Shown: positions 1-9,810, counted from the first letter of the stretch. The stretch: DNA of 64,000 nt from Bacteroidota bacterium (GCA_023437225.1 JAEZGS010000011.1:1-64000); one strand, 5' to 3'. A program made the numbers and translations. Notes: generated from the sequence alone by a model not told the origin.

Positions 1-69
1 TTCCGCTTCCCGCTTTCCGCTTTCCGCTTTCCGCTTTCCGCTTTCCGCTTTCCGCTTCCCGCTTTCCGC
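1..69. repeat. Heptamer tandem repeat (TTTCCGC / TTCCCGC)
   Basis: About ten copies of a 7-base unit, mostly TTTCCGC with two TTCCCGC variants, run from the window edge to just before the first gene, so the array may continue to the left. The same heptamer family recurs at 37851-37894 and briefly at 40793-40810. It contains no ORF and is intergenic low-complexity DNA of unknown role. Confidence 0.9.
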
Positions 70-98
70 AATGGTACGATTCTTATTGTTGTATCAAC

Positions 99-1196
99 AT
101 GCCATATCAAAAATTACTGAAGGCTGCATCGATACTTGCGATACTCGTATTAATCGTCGTAATACTTGTTTATGCGGGTCCATTTTTGATACCCTTTACT
201 TTTGCCGGTTTGTTGGCTATGCTACTGCTGCCCATCGTTCGCTATCTCCAAAGAAAAAACTGGAACAGGGTACTTGCGGTTATTGTTGCCATGTTGGTAC
301 TTGTTGGCTGTTTGTCGCTGATCGTATTTTTTGTTGGTTGGCAGTTGACAGACCTTCTCAAAGATGCATCGAAAATTGAACAGCAGTTAACGGAGAAATA
401 TCAACAGGTGCAAACTTTTATTACCGAGAAGCTAGGTATCCCTCCGCAGGAGCAGCAGAAAATGATGAAAGAGCAACAAGCTTCAGCACCTGGTAAGCTT
501 GGTTCCATGATCACTGGCTTTCTTGCAGGGTTGGGAGGCTTTCTCACAGACTTCATCCTGACGCTCGTATACATTTTCCTGTTGCTTTATTTCAGGGGGC
601 ATATACGACGGTTTATTCTTCGCATTGTCTCACGCGACGAGAAGCCCGAAGCTGAAGCCATCCTCAATAACTCCCAAAAGGTTGCGCAGAAATATCTAAC
701 AGGGATGGGAATGATGATAGTTACGCTGTGGATCATGTATGGTATAGGTTTCACAATTGCCGGCGTGAAAAATGCTCTGTTCTTCGCCGTGCTCTGTGGC
801 GTGCTTGAACTCATTCCGTTTGTCGGCAATTTGTTGGGCACGACCCTGACGTTATCGATGTCCCTGATCCAGGGAGGAGATATGAACCTGGTCATTGGAA
901 TACTCATCACTTATGCATGTGTTCAATTCATCCAAACTTATATCCTTGAGCCGTTGATCGTCGGGTCAGAAGTGAACATCAATCCACTGTTTACCATCAT
1001 CGGTCTTGTAGTGGGAGAACTTCTTTGGGGCATTCCGGGAATGGTGCTTGCGATCCCGCTTCTTGGAATCGCCAAGATCATCTGTGATCATGTACCACCA
1101 CTAAAGCCATACGGCTTTCTGATCGGGGAGAACAAACCGAAAAATGAAAAAGGACTCAGGGAGAAGATCCAATCGCTTTTTTCGCGAAAGAAATGA
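99..1196 (+). CDS. AI-2E/PerM family membrane transporter
   Basis: A 365-residue integral membrane protein with the hydrophobic layout of the AI-2E transporter (PerM/TqsA, formerly UPF0118) family. There are two helices near residues 10-60, a third at about 66-88, a charged loop (about 88-145) rich in Q, K and E, then four or five helices ending near 325 and a basic tail. The motif GVLELIPFVGNLLG (about 246-260) is typical of the family. Members have been linked to export of autoinducer-2 or to Na+/H+ antiport, so the substrate cannot be read from sequence. The ATG at 99 directly precedes the first hydrophobic stretch. The gene stands between a heptamer repeat and the convergent tyrS. Confidence 0.8.
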   Translation: MPYQKLLKAASILAILVLIVVILVYAGPFLIPFTFAGLLAMLLLPIVRYLQRKNWNRVLAVIVAMLVLVGCLSLIVFFVGWQLTDLLKDASKIEQQLTEKYQQVQTFITEKLGIPPQEQQKMMKEQQASAPGKLGSMITGFLAGLGGFLTDFILTLVYIFLLLYFRGHIRRFILRIVSRDEKPEAEAILNNSQKVAQKYLTGMGMMIVTLWIMYGIGFTIAGVKNALFFAVLCGVLELIPFVGNLLGTTLTLSMSLIQGGDMNLVIGILITYACVQFIQTYILEPLIVGSEVNINPLFTIIGLVVGELLWGIPGMVLAIPLLGIAKIICDHVPPLKPYGFLIGENKPKNEKGLREKIQSLFSRKK

Positions 1197-1227
1197 TCAC
1201 CCTAAGCCCTCTGATTTTTCACGCCCG

Positions 1228-2505
1228 TCAGATTGCTCTTACGAGGTAATAATTTTTTTTACCTTTTTGCAGAAGGATATATTGTTGGTGCAAAAGCAGA
1301 TCTTTATTTAGCTGCATCGACACATCCTGTATTTTCTTTCTGTTTATACTAACACCTCCATTTTGAATAAGCTTGCGTGCTTCGCCCTTGCTTGATGATA
1401 TGCCTGTTTCCGCAAGAAACGAAACCACATCAATTCCGCTGGATAATCTATCGCCTGGGTAATCGTGCTTAACTACCCCTTCTAAAGATTCAAGGTCCTC
1501 CACGCTCATATTTTCAACCGGGCCATCCTGCGCGGCAAATAATTTTGCAGTCGTTTCTATAGCCTTATCATATTCTTCCTGCCCATGCACAAATACTGTT
1601 ATTTCCCGGGCGAGAGCCTTCTGCAGCACCCGTTCCGATGGATTTCTGTTATGTTGATTTACCAGCTCTTCGATGGTTTCCCTGGAAAGGAAGGTGAAGA
1701 CGCGAATCCAGTTTGAGGCGTCAACATCTGAAGCATTTAACCAGAACTGATAAAACTGGAAAGGACTGGTCCTTGACGGATCGAGCCAAACATTTCCCTT
1801 CTCTGTTTTACCAAACTTTCCTCCATCGGCTTTCCTGATCAATGGACAGGTAAATGCGAATGCTTCGCCGCCGGCCTTCCGACGTATCAACTCGGCGCCG
1901 GTTGTGATATTTCCCCACTGATCGCTTCCGCCCATCTGCAACTTGCAGCTCATGTTTTCGTACATATACAGGTAATCGTACCCCTGCATCATCTGGTATG
2001 CGAACTCTGTGTAGCTGATGCCCGTTTCACCTTCAATCCTTTTTCTGACACTGTCCTTCGCCATCATATAGTTAACCGTGATGTATTTACCGGTATCCCG
2101 AAGGAAATCAATGAAACTGATACCTTTAAACCAATCGAAATTGTTCACCAGTTTTGCGGGATTTGGGTGCGAAGGGGAGAAGTCCAGGTATTTTTCCAGC
2201 TGCGCCTGTATGCCACACACATTTCTCTTTAATTGCTCTTCATCAAGCAAATTCCTTTCTTCGCTTTTCATCGAAGGATCACCGATCATTCCAGTGGCCC
2301 CTCCAACCAGGGCAATCGGTTGATGTCCGGCCTTCTGCAAATGCACAAGCAGTAATATCGGTACCAGGCTACCGATATGAAGCGAATCGGCAGTTGGATC
2401 AAAACCAATATAGCCCGTTGTTCTCTCTTTATTCAGTTGTTCTTCAGTGCCGGGCATGATATCCTGCAGCATCCCGCGCCAGTTTAGTTCTTCAATCAGA
2501 TTCAT
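1228..2505 (-). CDS. tyrS: Tyrosyl-tRNA synthetase
   Basis: A 425-residue class I aminoacyl-tRNA synthetase that charges tRNA-Tyr in the cytoplasm. The HIGH motif is HIGSL (about residue 42) and the KMSKS-equivalent loop is KFGKTEKG (about 230). The tyrosine-specific pocket is visible as GYDYLYMYEN and GGSDQWGNI. An S4-like RNA-binding domain occupies the last 70 or so residues (SSSKGEARKLIQNGGV). Full length, with the start at the natural N-terminus MNLIEELNWRGM. It diverges from the PorV-like gene; the shared 150-base gap holds a TACATTTG box oriented toward tyrS. Confidence 0.97.
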   Translation of the reverse strand: MNLIEELNWRGMLQDIMPGTEEQLNKERTTGYIGFDPTADSLHIGSLVPILLLVHLQKAGHQPIALVGGATGMIGDPSMKSEERNLLDEEQLKRNVCGIQAQLEKYLDFSPSHPNPAKLVNNFDWFKGISFIDFLRDTGKYITVNYMMAKDSVRKRIEGETGISYTEFAYQMMQGYDYLYMYENMSCKLQMGGSDQWGNITTGAELIRRKAGGEAFAFTCPLIRKADGGKFGKTEKGNVWLDPSRTSPFQFYQFWLNASDVDASNWIRVFTFLSRETIEELVNQHNRNPSERVLQKALAREITVFVHGQEEYDKAIETTAKLFAAQDGPVENMSVEDLESLEGVVKHDYPGDRLSSGIDVVSFLAETGISSSKGEARKLIQNGGVSINRKKIQDVSMQLNKDLLLHQQYILLQKGKKNYYLVRAI

Positions 2506-2531
2506 ATATGCTTGTTTAGAAAAAACCCCTG

Positions 2532-2539
2532 CAAATGTA
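2532..2539 (-). promoter_or_regulatory. Candidate tyrS promoter -7 box
   Basis: On the minus strand the sequence reads TACATTTG, a full match to the Bacteroidota -7 consensus TAnnTTTG, about 27 bases before the tyrS ATG. No convincing TTTG element lies 19 bases further upstream, so the call rests on one box and on position. Confidence 0.4.
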
Positions 2540-2656
2540 AGGATAAGGGTTGCTTTGCGCTTTGATATGCAATATTTTCACGTACTTGGCGTTTGCCCCA
2601 TGTACCTTTTGAAGACGAAATCGTCTTTAGCAATTGCTTATTTGAAAATCGTTCGA

Positions 2657-3769
2657 ATGAAAAAAATCCATTTCCTCATTCTACTGCTAGCCATCAGTGG
2701 GTTACCTCTTCATGGCCTTGCCCAATTCAGAAAATATTCCAATGAGTTCCTGAATATCGGCGCAGGTGCACGAGGACTCGCAATGGGCGGTGCACAGGTT
2801 GCTTCAGTAAATGACGGAACTTCGGGATATTGGAACCCGGCAGGTCTTGTGCATGTAAAAGACCATCCACAGCTTAACCTTATGCACGCCGAGTATTTTG
2901 CAGGCATCGGTAAATATGATTACGCCAGCATTGCCCTGCCTATGAAGGATAACAAACGGGTTCTCGGTCTTTCCATCCTACGCTTCGCCGTCGATAACAT
3001 TCCCAATACAGTGTTTCTGGTTGAGCCCGATGGCACCATCAACTTCAGTAACATCAGCGAGTTCTCATCTGCCGATTACGCCTTTCTGCTCTCGTTCGCG
3101 CAACAAAAAGATTTATCAAAGAACCGGAAACTCAATTTCGGGGTGAACGCAAAAGTTATTCATCGCAAAGCGGGTGATTTCACAAAGGCGTGGGGGTTTG
3201 GCTTCGATGCTGCCGTTCAATATCACGGTGATCGATGGAGACTCGGCGTTGTCGCTCGCGACGTCACAACTACTTTCAATGCCTGGTCCTTCAACCTCGA
3301 TGAAAAAATGCGCGAGGTTTTTTACGTTACCCAAAACGATATCCCTGTCAAATCAACTGAATTGACGGCGCCACGACTTATACTTGGCGGTGCATACAAT
3401 TTTCGCCTGAATAAAAACCTGTCGCTTTTGGCGGAAACCAACGTAGATCTGACTTTTGACGGACGCCGTAATACAGTGATATCATCTGACGCCGTAAGCG
3501 TAGACCCGCGACTGGGGCTTGAACTTGCATGGAAGGATGTGTTCATGATCCGCGGCGGCATAAACAATTTTCAAAAGGCACTCGACGATGAGGACGATAC
3601 CAACACCAAAAAGGTCTGGATCTATCAACCCTCTGTAGGTGCGGGCTTCCGGATCTCGAATGTACAGATCGACTATGCATTTACCAATCTTGCCAATCAA
3701 TCTAACCCCCTGTATACCCACGTGTTTTCCCTCAAACTGGATCTGAAGAGAAAACCGGCGAAATCATAA
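2657..3769 (+). CDS. PorV/PorQ-family outer membrane protein
   Basis: A 370-residue exported protein with a signal peptide (MKKIHFLILLLAISG, cleavage near GLAQ) and a beta-rich body with the family signature GAGARGLAMGGAQVA followed by GYWNPAGL. PorV and PorQ are FadL-like barrels of type IX secretion: PorV shuttles CTD cargo to the PorU sortase. The frame is open upstream to 2447, but only the ATG at 2657 gives a signal peptide. It lies 30 bases upstream of the C25 sortase gene. This pairing, known for porV and porU, supports a type IX role; PorV and PorQ cannot be separated by eye. Confidence 0.75.
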   Translation: MKKIHFLILLLAISGLPLHGLAQFRKYSNEFLNIGAGARGLAMGGAQVASVNDGTSGYWNPAGLVHVKDHPQLNLMHAEYFAGIGKYDYASIALPMKDNKRVLGLSILRFAVDNIPNTVFLVEPDGTINFSNISEFSSADYAFLLSFAQQKDLSKNRKLNFGVNAKVIHRKAGDFTKAWGFGFDAAVQYHGDRWRLGVVARDVTTTFNAWSFNLDEKMREVFYVTQNDIPVKSTELTAPRLILGGAYNFRLNKNLSLLAETNVDLTFDGRRNTVISSDAVSVDPRLGLELAWKDVFMIRGGINNFQKALDDEDDTNTKKVWIYQPSVGAGFRISNVQIDYAFTNLANQSNPLYTHVFSLKLDLKRKPAKS

Positions 3770-3799
3770 TACCCCATGAATCGTAGGAAACTTTGTTAT

Positions 3800-6700
3800 A
3801 TGAAAAGACTTTTACCCCTGCTCCTTCTTTTCGGATACCTTGCCTCCAATGCGCAGTCCTTCAATAATGAGTGGATTCGTCATGCACAAACCTATTACAA
3901 GTTCAAGGTAGGAAAGGCGGGTCTGTATCGCATCCAGAAATCGGCTCTTGAAGCATCAGGGATCAGCAACACATCAGTTGAATTTTTTGAGCTATGGCGA
4001 AACGGAAAGAAAGTTCCGATCTACACCTCTGTAGAAACGGGTCAGCTGCCAGACAATGGCTACATCGAATTTTGGGGCGAACCGAATGATGGTGTGCCCG
4101 ACAAACCCCTATACAGAAACGAAGCTTTTCAACATACTACACGGTATAGCTTACTTACTGATACTGCAGTCTACTTCCTCAGTGTAAATACAAATCGTTC
4201 GGGTTTCTTTATTACCGACCAGCAAAATGATGTTGCCTCAAATTCTCTGGCACCAGAACCTTACTTTATGCATAAGGTCGGAAACTTTTATAAGAACAAG
4301 ATCAACCAGGGATATGCAGTTGTAGTGGGGGAATACCTTTATTCTTCCGCATATGATAAAGGCGAGTTCTGGTCGAGCAACGACATTCGTCCAACCACAC
4401 CATTCAAACCTCTTGCTCATGCTAATCTTTTTGTAGCATCAACGGGGCCTAACGCCAGGCTTTCGATCGGTGCAGTAGGAAATGCATTGAATACCCGAAA
4501 CATGGTGGTATCTCTTAACAATACCAGGTTGCTGGATACTGTAATTGATTATTTTAATGACGTACATACGACCTTACAGGTTCCGGTATCGCTGCTTTCC
4601 ACTAACAGCGCGGCTTTGCAGGTCAACAACACTTCGGTGAACAGCACTGATAGAATGGTCATTTCGTATTACGAACTTACGTATCCGAGGACCTTCAATT
4701 TTGGTGCTTCGAAAAACTTTGAGTTTACACTCCCTGCGAAAAACGAAGGATATTATCTGGAGATAACCAATTTTAATGCAGGCACGGCTGTACCTGTTTT
4801 ATACGATCTGACATTTGGTTTGCGCATCGTTGCAAATACGAGTCAGGCAGGGAAATTAAGGTTTGCAATACCCGGCTTTGATTCGGATCATCGCTTCGTT
4901 CTGGTTAACCAGGAAGCATCAAACATTACCAACGTTTCCTCTCTTATTCAAAAGAAGTTCGTCCCATTCAACCAGGCTGCAAACCAGGGCGACTACCTTA
5001 TCATCACGCATCCTCAATTGTATAACGGTACCAACGGGCGCAATCCAATTGAAGAATATAAGACATATCGGTCTTCTAATAATGGTGGTGCATACAATGT
5101 TCGGGTAATTGATATTGACGAATTGGTTGACCAGTTTGCATTCGGCATCAAAAAACATCCGTTGTCCATTAAGAATTTTCTTCGGTATGCGCGCGCGAAT
5201 TTCAGCATGCCTCCGCAATTTGTGTTTCTTATCGGAAGAGGGATGACGTACAATGAATACGCCGTTAATCAATCGCAAGCTGTTGCTGAATCATTGAACC
5301 TTGTACCAACATTTGGCAGCCCGGCATCTGACAACATGCTTAGTTCAGATAATGCAATTAATCCTGTTGCCAAAACCCCCATTGGGCGCTTATCCGTGGT
5401 ATCTGCAAAAGAAATTGAGGACTACCTTGAAAAGGCGATCGAATACGAGAGTGTTCAAAAAAATGCTGCCCAGACAGTAGAAGCGCGTGGCTGGATGAAG
5501 AATGTAGTACATGTAACGGGTTCAACAGATCCTTACCTTGGAACTGTATTATGTAATTACATGGGGCAGTACAAAAATCTGATTGAAGACACATTGTTCG
5601 GTGGCAACGTTCACACGTTTTGTAAGTCATCAACCAATCCCATTGAGCAGGTAAACAGTGATCGCATAGCCCATCTGTTCGAGGAAGGTATCAGCATCCT
5701 CACTTATTTTGGACACTCGTCGTCAACAACACTTGAATTCAATCTTGATAATCCTTCCAGCTATAACAATCCTGGCAAGTATCCTGTTTTCTATGTAAAT
5801 GGATGTAATGCAGGAAATTTCTTTACGTTCAATCCACAGAGGATGATCGTAAACGAAACGTTATCAGAAAAATTCGTTCTGGCAAAGCAGCGTGGTGGCA
5901 TAGCTTTCATGGCTAGTACACACTTTGGGATAGTGAACTATCTGAATGTATATCTTGACAACCTGTATAAGGCAATCGGGTTTACAAACTTCGGAAAGAC
6001 AATAGGCGAAACGAACCGTGATGCACTTGCAAAGACGATAGAAATGACTACCGTGAATGATTTCTATTCGCGAATGCATGCTGAACAGATCACCGTACAT
6101 GGTGACCCTGCAATCAGGTTGAATACCCAGCCTCGTCCCGACTATGTCATCGAAGCTTCCCAGGTAAAGATCAATCCTTCTTTTATCAGCGTTGCTGACA
6201 AATCATTTCAACTCAAAGTGAACGTGTACAATGTAGGGAAATCCACAAATGATTCGGTGCATGTTCGTATACGCAGGCAATTTCCTGACGGAACATTTGA
6301 ATATCTTTTCAATGACATGCGACCAGGCATTATGGCGATCGATTCATTGATATTCAACGTTCCGATCGTTGTAACAAGAGATAAGGGACTGAACAAGATC
6401 TCCGTTGAAATAGATGCTGAAAATAAAGTGCAGGAGATTTCCGAAAATAACAATACAGCGAATTCGGAGTTCTTTGTATTTGAAGACGAAGCAAGGCCGG
6501 TATACCCTTACCAATACTCGATCGTAAACGATCGTCAGCAAAAGCTTTACGCATCAACTGCGAATCCGTTCAGTCCGGAGAAGAGTTATATTATTGAGAT
6601 CGATTCTACTCAACTGTTCAACAGTTCACTGAAAGTATCCAAAACAGTGAGTTCGAAAGGTGGCGTATTTGATGTGGAGCCGGGTATTTCTTTTGTTGAT

Positions 6701-8869
6701 TCTGTTGTGTATTACTGGCGCGTTGCACCGGTGCCGGATGCGGGAGCGCAGGCAAACTGGAATACTTCTTCATTTGTATTTATTTCAAAAAGTTCTACAG
6801 GCTGGAGCCAGTCGCACTATTTTCAATATCTGCGCAATACAATGCAGAGCATGAATTTGAATGCTGCACGCAACTTTGAATTTGATCCTATATATAACAC
6901 CACAACATTCAAGGGAAGTTTATATCCCTATGGCGATAATTCAGCTATGTACAATGGCGAGTTCCTTTTTGCCGGGGGATGTGGTACCTACCTCAACTCA
7001 CTTGAATTTGTTTTGTTTGATCTCAAAACAGGACGCTTTATTCCGAATGTAACAACTAACGGAGCCGGAAAGTTTGGAAGTCTTGCACCCGATTGTGCGG
7101 ACAATGGGATTTATAAGCCAATGCTGTTTGATTACTATTACAATAATGCAACATATCGCAAGCGAGCGATGGATTTCCTTGACAGCATTCCGAATGGTAC
7201 AATGGTTACAATGGTAAACTGGGGGTCGATGACATACAATTCCCGCCCTGAGTTTGTTAACACCTGGAAAAAAGATACGTTAGTGAACGGACCGAATAAA
7301 TCTATCTACCATAAGTTGATGTCAATTGGTTTGACCAAGATTGATTCATTCTATCGCAACATCCCCTTTGTTTTTGTTTTCACAAAAGGATTCGACGGAG
7401 TATGGTCTGTTCAAAAACAATCTGTAGGTGTCTCTGCGCAGGACCTTGTTACTGAGAAAATTGATTTCACGAGTGTAAGTCCTTCAGGAAGGATTGTATC
7501 GGAAATTGTTGGACCCGCAAGGAACTGGAAGAGTGTTCATTGGAACGGATCTTTCCGGGATAGTTCGTCACGTGATACCATTACCGTTTCTATCTACGGT
7601 ATCAACAATTCTTCCTCTGAAGTTCTGTTGTACCAGAGCGGGAAATCAGCTCAGGATACCACACTTGATTTCATTTCTGCAGCAGAGTATCCAACACTAA
7701 GATTTGTAATGGATGCCAATGATGATGAAAAGTATTCACCTTATCAGCTCAAATACTGGCAGGTGAAATATGATGAAGTGCCTGAAGGGGTATTGGAGCC
7801 GAAGATGTTATTTAACTTCAAAGACACTGTAGAGCTCGGCGAGCCGAATAAATTGCGTATTGCGTTTCGAAACATAAGCAATGTTCGTTTCGACAGCCTT
7901 GCATATAAACTCATCATTACAGATAAGAATAATAACAAGCAAACACTGATGCCGGCGAAGCTTGAGCCACTGGCAGGTACCGATTCCCTTACTGTAAGTT
8001 ATGATATTGAAACATCGTCACTAGCTGGCAACAATACATTGTTCCTCGACGTGAATCCCGATGATCTGCAACTGGAACAATACAGGTTCAATAATTTCAT
8101 GTTCCGGAATTTTTATGTCAAGCCGGATGCTGTGAATCCGCTACTTGATGTCACCTTCGATGGAGTTCATATTCTTAATGAAGATATCGTATCGGCAAAG
8201 CCACATATACAAATAAAGATCAAAGATGAATCACGATATATGTTGCTGAACGATACTGCTCTTTCATCGGTGCAGGTTCGTTATCCTGATGGATCACTAC
8301 GGACCTATAAGATGAATACGGACACATTGCGCTTTACGCCGGCGATCGCTGGTACAGACAACACTGCAACCATAGATTTCACTCCCGATTTTACAGGTAG
8401 CGCCAGTATGCAGGGTGATGATTACGAGTTGATCGTGAAAGGCAAAGATCGTAGCGGTAATAAAGCGGGAGAAGTGGAATACAGGATTGCATTCAAAGTG
8501 ATCAGTAAGCCGATGATATCGAATATGCTGAACTTCCCCAATCCGTTCAGTACCTCAACAGCATTTGTGTTTACCATCACAGGAAGCGAAGTTCCGCAGA
8601 ATCTCAAGATCCAGATACTCACGGTCACCGGTAAAATTGTGCGCGAGATCACAAGGGAAGAACTGGGTCCTCTGAATATAGGACGAAACATTACGGAATT
8701 CAAATGGGATGGCACCGACCAATACGGTCAGAAGCTGGCAAATGGCGTGTACCTGTATCGTGTGGTTTCTATGCTTAATGGTAAACGAATGGAAAAATAC
8801 ACGGGTAAAGGCGATGATACTGACAGGTTCTTTAATAACGGGTACGGAAAAATGTACCTTATGCGCTAG
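3800..8869 (+). CDS. porU: Type IX secretion C25-family sortase, PorU-like (long form)
   Basis: About 1,689 residues from the ATG at 3800, which gives a classic signal peptide (MKRLLPLLLLFGYLASNAQ); an in-frame ATG at 3776 would add eight residues. A gingipain-type C25 peptidase domain lies in the middle, with the catalytic pair visible as FGHSSS (His about 639) and VNGCNAGNFF (Cys about 669). PorU cleaves the CTD of type IX cargo and attaches it to the cell surface. PorU proteins are usually near 1,100-1,300 residues; this one has several hundred extra residues of Ig-like and beta-sandwich repeats after the peptidase, and ends in a FlgD-like, type-A-like sorting domain (NFPNPFSTS near the start). 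This resembles the long variant often called PorU2. It overlaps ribE by 11 bases at its 3' end. Confidence 0.85.
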   Translation: MKRLLPLLLLFGYLASNAQSFNNEWIRHAQTYYKFKVGKAGLYRIQKSALEASGISNTSVEFFELWRNGKKVPIYTSVETGQLPDNGYIEFWGEPNDGVPDKPLYRNEAFQHTTRYSLLTDTAVYFLSVNTNRSGFFITDQQNDVASNSLAPEPYFMHKVGNFYKNKINQGYAVVVGEYLYSSAYDKGEFWSSNDIRPTTPFKPLAHANLFVASTGPNARLSIGAVGNALNTRNMVVSLNNTRLLDTVIDYFNDVHTTLQVPVSLLSTNSAALQVNNTSVNSTDRMVISYYELTYPRTFNFGASKNFEFTLPAKNEGYYLEITNFNAGTAVPVLYDLTFGLRIVANTSQAGKLRFAIPGFDSDHRFVLVNQEASNITNVSSLIQKKFVPFNQAANQGDYLIITHPQLYNGTNGRNPIEEYKTYRSSNNGGAYNVRVIDIDELVDQFAFGIKKHPLSIKNFLRYARANFSMPPQFVFLIGRGMTYNEYAVNQSQAVAESLNLVPTFGSPASDNMLSSDNAINPVAKTPIGRLSVVSAKEIEDYLEKAIEYESVQKNAAQTVEARGWMKNVVHVTGSTDPYLGTVLCNYMGQYKNLIEDTLFGGNVHTFCKSSTNPIEQVNSDRIAHLFEEGISILTYFGHSSSTTLEFNLDNPSSYNNPGKYPVFYVNGCNAGNFFTFNPQRMIVNETLSEKFVLAKQRGGIAFMASTHFGIVNYLNVYLDNLYKAIGFTNFGKTIGETNRDALAKTIEMTTVNDFYSRMHAEQITVHGDPAIRLNTQPRPDYVIEASQVKINPSFISVADKSFQLKVNVYNVGKSTNDSVHVRIRRQFPDGTFEYLFNDMRPGIMAIDSLIFNVPIVVTRDKGLNKISVEIDAENKVQEISENNNTANSEFFVFEDEARPVYPYQYSIVNDRQQKLYASTANPFSPEKSYIIEIDSTQLFNSSLKVSKTVSSKGGVFDVEPGISFVDSVVYYWRVAPVPDAGAQANWNTSSFVFISKSSTGWSQSHYFQYLRNTMQSMNLNAARNFEFDPIYNTTTFKGSLYPYGDNSAMYNGEFLFAGGCGTYLNSLEFVLFDLKTGRFIPNVTTNGAGKFGSLAPDCADNGIYKPMLFDYYYNNATYRKRAMDFLDSIPNGTMVTMVNWGSMTYNSRPEFVNTWKKDTLVNGPNKSIYHKLMSIGLTKIDSFYRNIPFVFVFTKGFDGVWSVQKQSVGVSAQDLVTEKIDFTSVSPSGRIVSEIVGPARNWKSVHWNGSFRDSSSRDTITVSIYGINNSSSEVLLYQSGKSAQDTTLDFISAAEYPTLRFVMDANDDEKYSPYQLKYWQVKYDEVPEGVLEPKMLFNFKDTVELGEPNKLRIAFRNISNVRFDSLAYKLIITDKNNNKQTLMPAKLEPLAGTDSLTVSYDIETSSLAGNNTLFLDVNPDDLQLEQYRFNNFMFRNFYVKPDAVNPLLDVTFDGVHILNEDIVSAKPHIQIKIKDESRYMLLNDTALSSVQVRYPDGSLRTYKMNTDTLRFTPAIAGTDNTATIDFTPDFTGSASMQGDDYELIVKGKDRSGNKAGEVEYRIAFKVISKPMISNMLNFPNPFSTSTAFVFTITGSEVPQNLKIQILTVTGKIVREITREELGPLNIGRNITEFKWDGTDQYGQKLANGVYLYRVVSMLNGKRMEKYTGKGDDTDRFFNNGYGKMYLMR

Positions 8870-9458
8870 GCAACGCTAGCGTTAACTTCCTCAGCAGGTA
8901 TTTCCCGATAATATCGAACTCCAGGTTTACTGAAGTTCCGGGGACTACCTGCTGTAGGTTTGTATGGGAATACGTGTAAGGAATGATTCCAACGCTGAAT
9001 TCTGTTTCAGTTACATCAAAAACGGTGAGGCTGATTCCGTTAAGGCTTATCGACCCTTTTTCAATCACCAGTTCTGCAAATTGCCCCGGGAAGGAGAACC
9101 TGAACTCCCAACTTCCGTCGCGGTCGGTTCTCAATATGCAAAGGCCGGTGGCATCTACATGACCCTGCACAAAATGACCGTCGAGGCGACCATTGATCGG
9201 CAGGCATCTCTCCAGGTTAACCAGCGATCCCTCCGTCCACTCATGTATAGTTGTCTTCTTTAGAGTTTCTTCGATCGCAGTTACGCGATGGGCTGTATCA
9301 GTAACTTCTTCAATCGTGAGGCACACCCCGCTGTGAGAGATACTTTGGTCGACTTTAAATTCATGCGATAGGGGAGACTCGATCCAGAAGGTTTTGTTGG
9401 TACCAATTATATCGATGGAACTAACTCTGCCGATGTTTTCAACAATGCCTGTAAACAT
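8859..9458 (-). CDS. ribE: Riboflavin synthase, alpha chain
   Basis: A 199-residue protein that dismutates two 6,7-dimethyl-8-ribityllumazine molecules to riboflavin plus a pyrimidine. It starts with the family hallmark MFTGIVENIG and has two lumazine-binding barrel repeats, recognised by GVCLTIEEV (about residue 45) and GISLTVFDV (about 143). A C-terminal trimerisation helix is expected after about 185. Full length. It converges on the sortase gene, whose stop lies inside the last codons of ribE (11-base overlap). Confidence 0.96.
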   Translation of the reverse strand: MFTGIVENIGRVSSIDIIGTNKTFWIESPLSHEFKVDQSISHSGVCLTIEEVTDTAHRVTAIEETLKKTTIHEWTEGSLVNLERCLPINGRLDGHFVQGHVDATGLCILRTDRDGSWEFRFSFPGQFAELVIEKGSISLNGISLTVFDVTETEFSVGIIPYTYSHTNLQQVVPGTSVNLEFDIIGKYLLRKLTLALPSA

Positions 9459-9488
9459 GCGGCAAAGTTGAGTTTTTTTGGGCTACTT

Positions 9489-9521
9489 TTTGGAAGTTAT
9501 TGCAGAAACTTCATATCTTTG
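9489..9521 (+). promoter_or_regulatory. Candidate rpsU promoter
   Basis: TTTG at 9489-9492 and TATCTTTG at 9514-9521, separated by 21 bases, match the Bacteroidota promoter consensus. The predicted start is about 25 bases upstream of the rpsU ATG. A GGGAGG sequence at 9539-9544, spaced eight bases from the ATG at 9553, is one of the few clear ribosome binding sites in this window. Confidence 0.65.
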
Positions 9522-9552
9522 CCGTCCTAAAAAGCAAAGGGAGGTATAAATT

Positions 9553-9750
9553 ATGCTTATTATCGATTCAAAAGATTGCGAAAATATCGACAAGGCACTC
9601 AAAAAGTACAAGAAGAAGTTTGAGAAAGCTAAAGTGCTGTTGCAATTGAGGGAGCGCCAGTCGTTCACTAAGCCGTCTGTGGTTCGCCGTGGCCAGGTTC
9701 TCAAAGCCATTTACAAGCAAAAAGTGGCAAGCGGACAGATCGAAGGATAA
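9553..9750 (+). CDS. rpsU: Small ribosomal subunit protein bS21
   Basis: A 65-residue, very basic protein of the bS21 family, which sits near the anti-Shine-Dalgarno end of 16S rRNA. The sequence runs from MLIIDSKDCENIDKALK through a lysine-rich helix to the conserved RERQSFTKPS segment (about residues 33-42). Length is normal. It opens the conserved rpsU-xerC-hpf-tRNA-tuf run. The GGGAGG ahead of it is notable in a genome where such sites are rare. Confidence 0.95.
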   Translation: MLIIDSKDCENIDKALKKYKKKFEKAKVLLQLRERQSFTKPSVVRRGQVLKAIYKQKVASGQIEG

Positions 9751-9766
9751 TTTATCCCAATAGATA

Positions 9767-9795
9767 TTGGATAGCTGCAAGGACGTATATCTTTG
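9767..9795 (+). promoter_or_regulatory. Candidate xerC promoter
   Basis: TTGG at 9767-9770 and a full TATCTTTG at 9788-9795, 17 bases apart, lie just ahead of the tyrosine recombinase ATG at 9811. The -7 box matches the Bacteroidota consensus exactly; the spacing is slightly short. Confidence 0.55.
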
Positions 9796-9810
9796 CAGCT
9801 ATTCTAGTTT

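Noticed and set aside
8872..8883. 12-base palindrome AACGCTAGCGTT near the porU/ribE overlap
   Set aside because: It lies inside the ribE coding end where codons explain it, has no T-run, and is short enough to occur by chance.
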